64,000 nt of DNA from Nereocystis luetkeana (GCA_031213475.1 JARUPZ010000020.1:9785562-9849561), one strand, 5' to 3'; positions 24,101 through 39,100 are shown, counted from the stretch's first letter. Numbers and translations: made by a program. The notes: a model not told the origin generated them from the sequence alone.

Positions 24101-27100
24101 TTGAGGTGCAGGACGTCTATCGCTAGTAATACGAAAAATACCACTAATAAACCACGGACACCAAGAAACCTAATACTACTACCGTAATAATACAAACGTT
24201 TAGAAAACGACCACTAACAACGCGATCAAGAAACCGAATACCCCTTACTCCTGCAATAACCCTAACACTAAGAAAACGAGCACTGAGAAATAAATCGATT
24301 GCTACCACTGCAATCCACGAAATCAAGAAACCGACCACCAACGACACGATCACTATGAAAGGCAGGCTACGATTTGCTGACAAAACTTGTAATTCGGGAG
24401 CCGTTAGCCCGAAGTTGGTGTACAATGTGTGCCCTTCACAAAAAACAACCCCGATCAAGCCAGTAGCCTGGGCCAGTACACAGTGCCTAGTACCGCTGCA
24501 AACAAAACAGTATATTCCTACACTACAGTAACTCCAAGTAGTTTGTGCCCAAAAACGTGGGTACGGTGTTCTTACAGCGAAAAACACCATATACTTCTAT
24601 GGAAGCTTCCATCTACTTCCAGCCACTTCCATAGAAAAAAAAATCCATCTACACGCTACAATTCAAAGACGTTTGTGCCCGAGAAGGTGATGAGGTGCCT
24701 TGCTTCTGAGGGTTGCTTACCCCTCATTCGAGACAATGGTTGATACACGTGTGTACGAGACGAATACGAGTACAACTATTAATAACCCTAACCCCTTACC
24801 TTACCCTAACCCTAACCCTAAGCCAATGAGAGGAGCTCTAGCCCTGACCCTAAGCCAATCAGATTGAATATCGAATAAGTGATACCAGGTAAGCTCTACT
24901 AGTAACTGTTGTTTTATTATTGTTTCTCTAGCCATCCGACAATGTGCAGCATGATCTTCAACATTGATCGCTCATAACTTTCCCGAAAGAAGAAAACCTC
25001 GGAAACAAAAGGAAACCCATGCACCAAGTCTACCTCCCTTCTGTGCCAACTTTAGGATGGTCTACTCCATTTATTTGCTGTCCTTGCTCCTTCCTTCTCA
25101 TTACGTTCTATTCTTAAATCCTAAGCTTCGTTCAAGCTCCATCCCCACGCCATGATTGGTACACCAATTCCTAGCATTAATAGTTGGTCCCCCACAAAAT
25201 GGGTGTTGCGGTTATAAAGGGGGGTATAGAAACCGGGATACTCGCCTATTAGTATGTTGTACCAGACTGACATCATCGTGTGTCTGATAGATGCTGCCAT
25301 CATCCTGCCATTTTTACTCTCTCTGAAGTCCCTAACCCTAACCCTCTTTCAACACCATCAACTTCGTACACCACCATGGCGTGATGGACTCCGTGCAACC
25401 TACAAAGAAAATCTGTAGCTCAGAAAATCTGTAGCTCTGTAGGTCACCTTGTTTTTTTGTTTTTGTAGGTTGCGATGCTTTTGAGTGGTCGACGTTGAAG
25501 CTCATGCTGCACACGACAACTGCTTCGGACGGTAAAAAAAAAAACGTTAAAATGTTATACCTGAATACTTCTTACCAAGCAAAAACGAAAATGTGATACG
25601 TATGACCTTGCTTCACGCGTGTATACCGACGGCATGTAATAATGTCGATATTTTTTTACCACTAATACTGCGCGTTTTGTTCACGTACAAGAGCAGTACA
25701 CCAATAGCATACCGGAGGGCAATATCATACCACTACGGTAGCTTATTGTGCAACAATAGTATTATACTATTAATAGCATCCTGGACAACAATAGTTTACC
25801 AATAGCATGGTTGTATAATACAGCAATTATATAATAGTACACACATATCGATATACTGTGTGACCACGGACTCCTTCGTCAGAGAGTGAATAAATGTGAG
25901 AACAACAGCAACATACTGCTGTGCAGCAATAGTTATACCAATAATAGCATACTGGACAGCAATCCTATTGTAGTACTTCGTATACCAATAACATAACTCT
26001 ACAAAACAACAGAACACCAAACACATGTTTGTACAACAAAGAGCAAGGACAGCAAATAAATGGAGTAGACAAGCCTAAAGCTGGCACAGAAGGGAGGTAG
26101 ACTTGGTGCATGGGTTTCCTTTTGTTTTAGAGGTTTTCTTCTTTCGGGAAAGCTATGAGTGATCAATGTTGAAGATCATGATGCACATTGTCGGATGGCA
26201 AGAGAAATACATCGCATATCAATAGCATACGAAGTATACCACAAACTATACCACCATAGTGGAGAATACCTGTTTCCTCGCCCAAACACAAGCACACAAC
26301 CACCCTCCCATTTATCTTGCCGGTGGTATGTACATATATATGTGGGCATCTCTCACCGCTGCGCGCGTTTTTTCCAGGTACGATTGGTCGCCCGGTGCAC
26401 TCGCCGACGGCGTGTTTGAAGCCTCCCTCGCACAGGGGTCGGAATACATCCCGATGATCTGGGGGGAAGCCGATCTCACGGAAGAACGCACGCGGCACCT
26501 CGCTTGGGTCGGCGACAGCGCCCCATACTTACTCGGATTCAACGAGCCCAACTTCAAAGCACCTCAGGTAAAGCTCGACAACGACATGCAAACCCTTAAC
26601 TTCATCATAATATATTAGGTATACGATTATCTTCATCCGAAGATAAAGTACTACTATCTTTATCCAAAGTTTTACGCATTTTCTTCATCTTGAAACAATG
26701 CTTCGAAGTACACGATTGTCTTCATCTGAAGTATTTTACGATTATTAGTACACGATTGTCTTCATCTGAAGTATTTTACGATTATTATCATCATTCTGAG
26801 ATAGCATACGATTATTTTCATTCTAGGATAAGTTACAGCTATCTTCACCTAAAATAATGTACGGCTATCTTCATCCGAAAATACAACTTCGAATGATACG
26901 ATTGTGATTATCCTAAAATATTTCACGTTTACGAGTATCGTCATCCTAGCCCTAAAAGTGTACCATGTACACGATTGTTTACCCTTAGGGTCGAGACCCC
27001 CCTGGCGCAGATGTAGCCACCGATACAAACAAGGGAAACTACTGTAATTATGATAAAACTCGAGTATGGACCGTCTCCGACCTCTTGTGTACCCCACCCA

Positions 27101-30100
27101 ACGTATACCTTTTTTTGCGACGACGGTTGATCGATCCCATTCCATCCCACCCCATTCCATCAACATCTTGTAAGCCCGAGTTGACCCCGTGTTTGCTGAC
27201 GACCTGCGCCATACCTCCGTCCTTTTCTGCTCTCGATGACCGCATACCCTACCCCCTCCTCCTTGCTGGCCGACGGGCTATGTACTCCATCCTATCAGTC
27301 CGAGTTGACCGCGGCAGAGGCGGCCGGCCTGTGGTCTCAGGTCAAGGACCAGGCCGATAAGTTTGACATGGAGCTGGTGTCTCCCGCTATCAACTTCTGC
27401 TACGGGGAATGCATTGAAGAGGCAAGCGCGTGCGGCGGTCGTTTATGGCCGCGCCGATGCAAACTCTCCACCGGAGCGCGCGAATAGAGCTGTGCTAGAT
27501 CATGCGCATCCTGCTGATCTGTGTCGGCGACATGATGCCGGCGACGACGCGATTTTGTTTTTTTCGTTGACCGCTTTTAAGGTGGCATCCCTGTGCCGGC
27601 AACAAATCACTTGGAACGAGAGATTCGTATTTGTTTCTGTATAGCAGTGCAGTAGTAAAGGTTGAAGATGGTATTTTTGATATTTTCGTCTGTCACAGAT
27701 AGCGCGGACCCGACTCACGACCGACCGTTTCTCGGTCACGACAAACCATGGATTGGGCTCCGACTCTGTCCTAGAGGCGCCTCGCCATCCTTTCCGTTGC
27801 TCGCATGTCTTCCAGTCGACAATGCGCTGCGTAACCTTTCACACGCCGAAACAGATCATGATCTAGATCACCGACCCTCGCTCAATAGTCTGGACCTTTC
27901 AGGGTAAACATATTCCTGATCTGTATGATCTGTATGATCTGAATGATCTATCCCATGTTGCCGGAGGGGAGCCCTATGGAGCCAAGTAGCACATGTGTTT
28001 CCTGGGTTGGAGCTGTACTGTACAGGTCCTGCACAACATTCATGCCGGCAGCTCGGCATTCAGAACTCAGATGATCTACAGTATATAGATAGATATTACG
28101 GGGAACCATTGTAAACAAGACCTACGGTACACACAAAACCTAAATACTTCCCTATTTGTACTAACAATATTTGGTCCTATTTACTATGATCCCCCGTAAT
28201 AGATAGATCGTGATTTGTCCGACGCGTGTAAGCTTTGACGTCGACCATCCTTCCCATTTTTACTGTTGTACGAGTCGTTGATCTTCGCCATTCACGGCGT
28301 CGTTTATTGTTTCGCCCTCGCTCCTTCTCGCGTTCAACCAACGCTACGAGTCATGGCTGCACATTTTGTTTTTTTCAGGACCCGGTGGCGTGGATGGATG
28401 ACTTCATGGCAGAGTGCGACAACATCGACGGGGGTTGCGGTATCAAGTATCTGGCGGTCCACTCCTACGCGTGCGAGGTGATGGAGTTTAGCCGATTGCC
28501 TCAAAAATATTGGCACCATCCTAACTGCAAAAAAGTGTGTAAACCAATAATTGCGCACAGGTGGCCGGGGCCTCCGCCCGCTGCACAATGTGGGCTTAAA
28601 AAACCTCTTGTGGAGACATTGAACAATGCAGCAAACCATTGGGCGTATCGATTTTAGAGCTTGTCGATCCCTTGTGGGGCTTGTTGCAATGCTGAATGTC
28701 TCCACTAGGATTTTTGCACGCCCACAATATGCAAGGGGGGGATCCCGGCCACCTGAATGCAAGTCTGCGAATACCCGGCGATGACCTCCTTGCCTTGACC
28801 AATTATCGTCTGTTCATTCGCTCTTACGTTCTGTTGTCGTTACCACCATGCCCAGGCCCAAACCCTCACTGCTAGCTGCCCCATTTAAGCTTTAAGCAGC
28901 GATATCAGCGACACCAAAAACCTCGATTGAACCGACGCCCCGTTTCCACCATTGCTGCTCCCTCTATTATCCTCACTGACCCCTTGACCACCATCGCTAG
29001 CCCCGTCTACCTCTACCCCTGACCCCTCTACGACCATTTATGATTGCTTACCCCCCTATCACCATCGCTGACCCCCCTACCGCCATTGCTGCCCCTTCCA
29101 CTATGCCTACCGCCATCGCTGACCCCTCTACTAGTATTACTGATTCCTCTATCACCACCGCTGACCCCTTTACCCCCATCGATGACCCCTCTTATATCAT
29201 CACTTTACTAAACCACAACCGCTGACCCCTCTTTTATCATCATCGCTTACCTCTACCAACATCATCGCTTACCTCTACCAACATCGCTCACCCCTGCACC
29301 CCCCTCCACCACCATCACTGACCCCCTATACCACGATCGCTGACCCCCTTACCACCATCGCTGACCGCTTTACCACCATCGCTGACCGCTTTACGACAAT
29401 CACTGACTGATCCTGCTACCACTAGAACCCTCGCTGGCACCCAGCCTATACCACCATCGGTGGTGTCGAACCGAGCTTGTCACCGCCACGAGCAACATCT
29501 TCTCGTGCCCCCCCCCCCTTCGCGATACTGTCGGTCTCGAATCGATACAACACTGCGTCGGCGACGCGAGCGTACTTATCCGCCATCTCGCGCCTTGTAC
29601 TGGAATCTCCACACAGATCGGACGGAACTCGATTGATCCGTAGGTGATCTAGATCCTACATTCTCCGTTCTGATATGCCGCGGAAGAAGAGCTGTATCAC
29701 ACAGATCCCCACCCCCCCAAACATGTGCGCAAGAGCCGTATCGTACGGGTAGATCCCATCCGGCAAACGCGATCTACTATAGACCTTCCAGATTGTACGT
29801 CTGTATATATGGGATCTATCTGTTCCGAAATATCAAGATCATGATCTAGATCATCTAGATACTTGCCTATATAATCAAAAACGGGGAATCCGATCTGTCC
29901 GACGCGTGTAAACCTCGTTGCCCCCACAGGTGAAGTACCTGAACAAGCACATGCACAGCTACACCAAGTACGGCTTGCCCATTTGGCTCACCGAGTTTGC
30001 CTGCGGCTTCGAATCCGACGATATGACCGCTGAAGGGCAGGTGGGTTTCTCAAAGCGATTTCTTAAGCACATACGGGAGGCGGGGGATTCCTTTCATCTA

Positions 30101-33100
30101 TGGTCATAGTCGCATGACCATAAATCCTCACACGCGGTCGGGGGGGGGCGGCGGGGGGGAGGAGATAGGGGGGGGCGGGGGGGGGCGTACTTGTTTGTTG
30201 TTTTCCCGAGTCAGTTCACCATTGATCACGCATCCATTTCGAGACGGAGCACCGATCCTACTCCAATTTCGAATCCCCATTCCGAATAGAGACACCTGTA
30301 ACAGTTGAGCGCTCAATAAAATATCTTCCCTATACTGCATGTACACGCTCTGCTTACGTATCTCATCCCCCTCCTGTTTTGGTGATTGGGGAAGGGGGAA
30401 ATTAACCATTGCTACTGGTGTGAAATTGGGAATGATTAGCACTTTATACCTTCTTGGGGGCTTGAGAGGGAAGAAGCGACGAACACAGTATCGAGCATTG
30501 CTCGGTTAGAGGATGACACTTTTTTTGTGTCTGAAAGAAGTCGCGCGACACGGGTGCAGGCAGCATGATCCCACTCCTACTGCTGCACGCTCACGCTTCA
30601 ACTTCCCAAAACATTCTGTCGCTATCTCTGGGTCCGAAAAGGGTGAATAGGCACCTACCGGGGAGGAGGGGGGGGGTGTACTCGATCTCATGCATGGCCG
30701 TAGTCATGTGACCATAGACCCTCGCATCTCTACGATGCCGGAAAGAAGCACGTCGGATTTTCACCGACCTGGCCGACATTGTTTGCGCCAAGCGTGAAGC
30801 GCCGTGAGGTGTTGAGCGCGCCGCATGAAGGGCGAGCTGCATCCTACTACGAACCGCTTGTGAGGCGGACTTGCACAAGGATCACAGCTTGAATAGAGTA
30901 ATTTAATTTCCGGTGTGGCCGTTTCCAGAGACAGCAATAAAAGTACTATGTAACTGCCTCTTGGGTGCCTTACCACAAACACTACGATACACGATCATTC
31001 CCCTTGTGCGGAGTAAAGGTTCTCCACCCCGCACAAATGATCTAACTCGACCACGAGCTGTGACCGACCGCCAAAAGCAAAATAAAGTACGACACTCTGG
31101 TTGTCTAGCTCATGTCGCGAGCGGCATGTTTTACAGCGTCGTTGCCAACCGACGCCAATCCAACCTATACACAATATGTACTGTAGGGGGGGCAGAGTGA
31201 GGTTAACCACCGGAGGTTAGAGATTGCCTATGCCTCTTTCAGAGGAGGGGGGGGGGGGGGGGGCATGCTCACTTTTTTCTTGCCTTAGTCTTTTGGCCAT
31301 TGACCGGTACGGAGGGGGGGGGGGGGGTACTCATTTGTTGCTTGACTTTGTAATTTGACCATTGACCACGCATCCCTTTCGAGACGGAGTACGGGGGGGG
31401 GGGGGGGGGGGTGAGTATTGACTGCCGGTTTTGATTGGTTGAGCAAATACCTAAGCGCCTGCGGGTGGGGGCGCGGAGGAAGACCGGGAAGGGGAGTAGC
31501 TGCTACTGACTTTGGAGTGTGAAAGAGTAGTTCTGGAGACCCCTCGAAATCAAAGGCGAACCACACACACCATGTTGGTACGTGTATGCCTGAAACGATG
31601 AAATTATTGGATTTTCAATATTTTCGATTGACATATAAACAAAAACGATTGATTGATTACGTTACCGGATACCCAAGAACGGCAGCCCCTAAGCTAACTT
31701 ACTGGTTTTCCTCACCTCACCCCTACCCACCCAGCCATTCATCCATCCATCCACCGACCAACTCGCCCACCCGTTCACTCGCACCACTCTCCAATCTACG
31801 TGCCCACTCTCGAACTCACAAACCCCACCCACCCACTCTCGTTCCACCCGCTCACTGATTCACCCCACCCACCCACCCGCCCGCCCGCCCGCCCGCCCGC
31901 CCGCCCGCCCGCCCTCCTGCCCATCCACGCACCCATCCATCCGCTCATCGATCGCGCGTCGTTCAGGCGGAATATCTGTCTGGAGCTCTGACGTACCTCG
32001 AGCTGAACCCTCACGTCTACCGATACGCCTGGTGAGAACGTTCACACTATTCACAATATACTTTTAGCGAACGAAGACAAGTATTAGGAGCGCGTTCTTT
32101 CGATACCCCAGGGAAATGTTGGTATTGTTAGACAGCACTTTCGACAACACATAGTCAGCTAATGACTCTTCCGGCAAGATTGCCTGTTAGACTAGAGTTG
32201 TAACGAGCGGGATATCGCCTGGTGCGGTGCTATGCCGTTTGTCCTAGGGTAGGAATTCATGGAACCGCGTAGTAGGGTGGTTCCGTGAACCGGAACGCGA
32301 GACACATATCATCCTTATTATTACATCAGCCATCTGACACCCTGTAGCGCCTGTTCCAACCATAACGTCCACCATATAAAAGGGTATATTCCAACGACGA
32401 CTTCAGACGCGGAATATGCTGCCAGTCTGACCTGAACACTTGACGAAAATATATCGATACAAATAGTTGAACACGGAGTTGCACTGCAGTCGGCGGTGGG
32501 ACTCAGGGGTAGGGCAACGCCAGAGGAATCGTACGTCAGAGAGGAATCTGGCACACAGCAGTAGTTGCTTGTCGCCCGGAATGAGGGGGGATCTCCGGGA
32601 TGGAGGGGGGTTCCTTGTTATTAGGGGGCGTTTTCCCCTCGAAGATGTTGTTTTTCGTCCCCTGTTTTCGGTTTCCGAGCAGCGAGAACGGCGGGCGATG
32701 TCTCGCCGTAGGTAAAATATCCTGTGACTATACGGAAGTGCAAGAGGTACGTATCGCAGAAAAAAACGTGCGTAAAATTTGTTTTCGACCGTCACTAGAA
32801 AAGCGCCAAACGTATCAAGTCACAGATATAGTTTGTGACAATCCCTGTGCGTGCTTGGCTCCTCGAGGCAGTGGAAAACCTTGCGTGTTTTTGTGTGGCA
32901 AGAGTATCTAGCGACCGAGATGGAGACCTACTTTGTCTGTGATGGGTTCCAAACTCGTGAGGTAAAAAACCCAAGCTTACACTTTTAGTGTGACAGTCAA
33001 TCCTTATTGCGTAGCACCCGAAGAAGAGTTGAACCTTGCATGTCCTCTGTGACATGTCGCTATCATTAGCAGCGACCAAGGCAGCGCGAGTACAAACTTA

Positions 33101-36100
33101 TCCTATCCAGCGCGTGATGTATCGAGCTGCGCCCTGAAAAGTTTGCGCGGCAGTCCTAGCCCCCCGAGGGTAACCCGAACGCGATTTTTTTTTTTATGAC
33201 TGCCCCTTCCACGTGAGGTACTGTAGAAGAAACTCTTTAGTGTGACGTCAGCCGCATCGCTCTCGTCTTTTCGCCCTCTCCACGCCCCGAAACAGGCGAC
33301 TCACGTGAATCTCTGGGAGTAAGCATCTGTCAGTAGTCACGCTTTTCCTCCCCACGAGCGTGGTGTGGGCGCTCTGGTCGATACAGATAGGCCGCGTTAG
33401 CTTATTGGCCAAAGTCGAGGAAGTCAAAACGAGGCAACGTCTAGTTGCGTCTTTACAACGTGTTATGCGATGACGCGATTGAACAGTCTTCGCATATTTC
33501 TCGCCGGAAGTGCGTACGTGCGTGTACACTCTTCGTGTTACGACTCCATCATGTGTGTGTTCTTTACCGCAGAATTCTCCCTTTTTTGTTTTCTTAGTTA
33601 TCTGGTTTCGGTGACGCTCACGCTGTACATCAAAATGAAGAGTCATAACAATGCATATATTGTGTTCTTCGTCTTTCTCCTCGGGATGCCCAATGAGCGA
33701 TCGACTACGGTAAACATAATTCTGCACATAATATATGTCGGACATCAAGCTCAATCATCATATTAAAAGTGGAAGCCCTCTTTATTGCTGAGATCAACAA
33801 CCCATTGCTGTGCGAACTGGCATTTTTCTCCAGAGCTGGATATCACCACATCAGCCCCGTCCAGACACTACTTCCTTGTCACTTAAGGGGCCCATCTTCT
33901 GCGACTCAATTTCCCCCCCCCCCGAAGGTGTTCGACCAAACAGCGGCAACCAATACCCTCAACGCGTCCAGGGATGCTGCTCACCCTTCATGTGACTCGC
34001 TTTACACCTCACGGCGTTTCGCGCTTGGTGCAAGCAATGCCTGCCCGGTTTGTGGAAACCCGACGTGCTCTTTCCCGATATTGTAGGGATGCGAGGAGCT
34101 ATGGTCACACACCGACGGCCGTGCATGATATTGAACACACCCCCCTTCCTGTCTGGGCTTTGTAGAGATGCGAAGGTATATGGTCATACTACTACGGCCA
34201 TGCATGACAATGCGCACAGCCCCCCCCCCTGTCCCGGCCTTGCAGGAATGCGAGGGTCTATGGCCATACGACTACGGCCATGCATGACAATGAGTACACC
34301 CCCCCCCCCCTCCCTCCCGATCCCTCGCTACACGATACGCTACTAGGTTCACGGCGATCTCCAACGAAAACGATGGGATCGACGATTCCATCAACCTTCT
34401 CGACTCCTCCACGAAGGAGCTCACCGTCGTGGGAGACGTGTTTGTTACGCAGCACGCCGACCTCCAAAACTGCGATGCTCAAGACGCCACCAGCTCGCTC
34501 TCGGAGTCGGTAACGAACAGCGACACCGAAGAGGAGCCTGAAGATGGAGGAAATGGCGACAGCGAGGAGGAGGAGGAGGAGGAGCCGGGGCTGGAGGTGG
34601 CGATTGGGGAAGGCGCGGTTAAAGCATCGGGTACGGCTATCGTACTACTGCTTTAGTGACACAAAAAAATCAATAGCGTCTATTTTCGTTTCTCGTTCGG
34701 GCACCTCCCACCTCCTGAGTACGCCTGTCATGCGTTTGCTCTTGCGATTCAGAGTTCATTCACGAATATTTTTTCGTGGCTAGTTCGGACCGAGCCTCCC
34801 CCCCCTCCCTGCTCAAGCAGCCCGAGCTGCTTGATGTCGCCGATGCTGAAATCGGCACTACTGTTAGAATTTTTTTGCCTCCCTCGTACCTTAAACACAT
34901 TTTTAGAAGCCGTAAAAGGGAAACTGCCGGCAGGCTTGTCCTTCATGGGGCTTTGTTAACCCACAGCCTCCTGTTGCCTTGTCTCGGCAATCCAGTAGAC
35001 CTAATCCTGCACCGCTCATTCGGGAGTTCAAACGCTGGTTTTCGTTCTACAAGTAGTGATGCTTGGTCAGGTTGGGGCTGGGCTATGGTTATGGTTATGG
35101 TTAGGGCGAGTCCGCTCTGTCTCTCTCGTACGCAGGGCTCGTCAACGGTAGTGGCGAATAACTGGTAAGCTACTGCCCAGAAATGCCCCCCGACCGTGTG
35201 GTTACCACCATCGTCACTATCACCACTATTAAAAGTGTTTGCGAGTTTGCCCGGCATGGACAAAGCGATTGAGAGTTTACGCTGACTCCACATTATACCT
35301 TCATTCCCATTTTTTTCCGAAGAGGTAAGGGTCAGGGTTTACGGTTTAGGCTTAGGGTTCGAATTCGAGCACATTGCAACCGTTGTTTCGAAGCTAGGTC
35401 AACAGCTACATCGCCTTCACCACAACCATCACTACCACCACCGTTCAACGTAATTACACCTTCATTCCCATTTTTTTCCGAAGAGGTAAGGGTCAGGGTT
35501 TACGGTTTAGGCTTAGGGTTCGAATTCGAGCACATTGCAACCGTTGTTTCGAAGCTAGGTCAACAGCTATATCGCCTTCACTACAACCATCACTACCACC
35601 ACCGTTCAACGTCTATAACGCATTCATCACAACCAGCACGACCACCACCGCCACCACCACCACCACCACCACCATTAATACTACCACCACCATCACCACC
35701 ACCACCGCCAACCACCACCACTACCCCCCACTGCCACCACAGCCATACCAACCACCACCACTTCTACTATCCCCCAACAACCACAACCACCACAATCACC
35801 CCCCCCCCTCCCCCCCCCCAACCATCCCCTCCCTATCACCACCACAACCACCGCCATTCCGGCGTCGAGGCAGGACTGGACGTGGACCCTGACGCTAAAG
35901 TAATCATGAACGCGGTTATTAGCAACGTTGGCGGGTCCGGGTACTACGACAACGTCGTGGACATGACGGACGGGGCGGACATGTCATGCCCGTCGTACGA
36001 GGACGCCTGCATCAAAGAGGTGGGATCCGTTCCGAGCCGTTTACTGTCGACCGTTCCACTGTTGAGCCTTCTATTGTGCCTTTGGATGTCGACCCTTCCC

Positions 36101-39100
36101 GTGTCGACCTTCTGTTGTCGAGTCATCTACTACTTGTCGATCGATGCTGTCGAACCTTCTACCGTCAGCCTTTCTGCTGCCGACTCTTCTACTGTCGACC
36201 GTTTTTATTATCGATCCTTCTACTACTATCGAGTTTTCTGTTGCCGAGCCTTCTATCGTTGAACTCCTATTAATAATTGTCGAGCCTATTTTCGAGCCTT
36301 CTATTGTCGATATTTCTATTTTCGAGTGTTACACTGTCGGGCCTTCTATTGTCGGGCTTTCGATTGGCGAGTATTTTACTGCTGAGATTTCTACTGATAA
36401 TAAGTCTACTGCCGAACTTTCTAGTGTAGTGTCGAGCCCGTGTCTTTCGTAGGGTCAGCAAGGCCGGTCCAATCTGGGACGGCGAAAATGCCGAGAACTT
36501 TCCTCGCTCTTATTTTTTATCACGCCCCCACCACCCACCCACGCGTCGTGTTTTTATTTTAGGAAGTGTGCGTTACCGGAGGCTTGGCTCCGTTCGACGA
36601 GGTGTCCATCGCCTTCAGGGGGCCCATGAAGCTGCACAACATCGCGTGGTACGAGGGTACGACGGACGAGACACTTGAGCGCACCTCTGTTTGGAGCAGA
36701 GGGTGAGAAAAAGAGTACAGTATTAAGAACGCATGCTACTATAGAGGAAACTATTTTTTGGCTAAGGGTCATTCTTATCGGAGAGTTTTTTTTCCATAAT
36801 TTCGACCTTTTTTTCTCGCAATTTTTGTTCAATCTTCCAGATTTTCCTGTTTTTTTCTTTCCAAATTTGTGAAATTTAACGAACTTGATTTTTCGCTTCT
36901 GGAGAATTTCACGAATAGTGACTGAACGCCTCCGTATACTGATACATATCTCCAATTATTTCCAAACTTTGAAAATTATGGAAAAAACGCTCTCCGATAA
37001 GAATGAGCCTAAGGTTCGGTAATATCAAAGGACCTTTTGTCCTAAATTTCCAATATCCAGATAGTCATTTTTGTAGCAACATATTTGAACTCCCCAGATT
37101 TTATACCAGATTTCTATTTTTTCAATAGATAGAGGTGAATGCGAAGCGTTCCTGACATTTGGCCCTTTGCTTAAAACTTACAAATTGTGACAGAACGCCT
37201 CCGTATCTTGATACGAAATTCACAATAATTAATTCGTGAAAATGTGGGAAATCTGGGAAAACTAGCTCTTCCGATAAGAACGACCCTAATCTACTCAACC
37301 ATTGCAGTTGAGGGTGTGCCCAACAAGACATGCCTCATCGTTTATTTTATCGGGCCGCCCACTTCTTTTTGTTCAAAAACAGGTTTTGGATGAGGTGCTA
37401 AAAGCAGTACCAACAGTACTAGCAGCACTAACAGTACATTACTGTTAGTACCGTTAGTACTGACAGTACTAACTAGCAGTAATAATGGTACTATTAAAAT
37501 AACAGTACTACCAGTACTACCAATACTAACAGTACTAACAGTACTAACAGTAGTAACAGTATTAACAGTTATTAACAGTATTAACAATACTGACAGTACT
37601 GACAGTACTGACAGTACTAACAATACTAACAGTACTAACAGTACTAACAGTACTATATGTCAGGGTATACCAAAGTTTACGTATTTTTGACGAAATGCGT
37701 AGTAGACTATTACGGGGGGCCATAGTTAATAGGACCATATAATGATAGTAGAAATGGTCAACTATGTAGTTTTTTTTTCATGTATACGACAGGTCCTATT
37801 AATTATGATCCCCCGTAATAGTGGGAAACTATTGCTCTTTGTTTAGGAGGCTTGTGTAGTGGCACTGGAGATGCGTTCAATTTCAGGAGATTGATTGATA
37901 CCTGAGGTTAGCCCCATTCATAGCAAGGTAGCACGTAAAAAAACTCTAAAAACACCCGCCAGCTTGCACAAGACATGCATTCGCACCTAAGAAGAAACGT
38001 GGCGCAGTTTTATTCATTAGTTAGTGTTCGAGATACGTCATTTTTCTGGGGAGATTTAGACGAACACCGGAGAAGTATTTACGTTTGCACTGTATGGCCC
38101 TGTGCACCTATTTATATACGCCTGCACACATACGCCGCACATACACTGCACGACACATACGCCGCACATACACTGCACGGGACATACACCGCATACACCA
38201 GAACCTGCGCTGGGATGGGACGGGGGGCGGTTATATCCCCTCATCAAATCTCAGCACTACACGGCGGGGCCAAACTCTTAGCGGGGAACGCCTGCCAGAA
38301 GGGGAACATATTGCTATTGCATCATCCACGCCTCACGCAATACAGAGCACTTCACAAGCAGAAGCCGAAGGACAGTAGTTAGTTTGCACGGCGCATTGTC
38401 ACGAGCAGAAACCGAAGGCCAACAACAACACGCAACAGTACTAACAGTACTAACAGTACTAACAGTACTAACAGTAATATTAATATCAGTATCAGCAGTA
38501 TTTAGTACCAGTACTGTAGTAACAATACAAACAGTATTTAGTACTGTAGTGACAATACTAACGGTATTTATTTAGTATTGTAGTAACAAGACTAACAGAA
38601 GATACCACCCCCATGATGAGGCTCAGAACAAAGTTAGAGCTACCTCCCCCCTAGCATGCGACCTACACCGAGTGGCAAAATAACCCTTTTGGTACAGCTG
38701 TGAGTTGGCTCACTCCCAGTCGACGACTATTATATAATAATAGTGTCATCAGATGGCCAGGTCTTAACAGATAGCTGCGTCCGGTCATTTGTGGAGTCCC
38801 GCGTCTTTGTTGTGCCTGGCTTGGCGCGTTTGAGGCTTCAGGTGTGTCTCTGTTACTGTTGAAACTAATACTATATAATAAGGCACTCAGTGGGCTCACT
38901 TTCAACACCCAACTAATAACGTGGTCAATCTTGAAGTCTTCTCAACTCACAGCCAGCCGCACCCTTGATATACCAAATCACTTACGCACAAGTTTGGTAC
39001 AACCAAAGGCTCGAAGTGTGTATTCTACTCGATGAAAAGCCATTAATTCTTCAATAGGACAGTTGGTTGGCTCACTTCCTTCCGCCCTCCGACGAATAAG

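Larger units (their letters stand above)
23971..34630 (+). other. Exons 2-8: GH128 (Asl1-like) glycosidase domain and acidic linker
   Basis: KRGVAY (residues 63-68) opens the barrel, as in fungal and plant Asl1-type proteins. GFNEPN (139-144) carries the expected acid/base E142, VHSY (217-220) the strand with the conserved His, and WLTEFA (242-247) the expected nucleophile E245. RYAWF follows at about 279-283 near the end of the barrel. GH128 enzymes cut beta-1,3-glucan; activity here is inferred from these residues. Exon 8 then adds a Ser/Asp/Glu linker with seven Glu in a row (355-361). A downstream donor choice in exon 8 (GTACGG at 34631) is fixed only by phase. Confidence 0.85.

Noticed and set aside
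36657..36702. Shorter exon 10 ending at the earlier GTACGA (36657)
   Set aside because: That end would leave phase 1, which does not join exon 11. The later GTGAGA leaves phase 2, which does.
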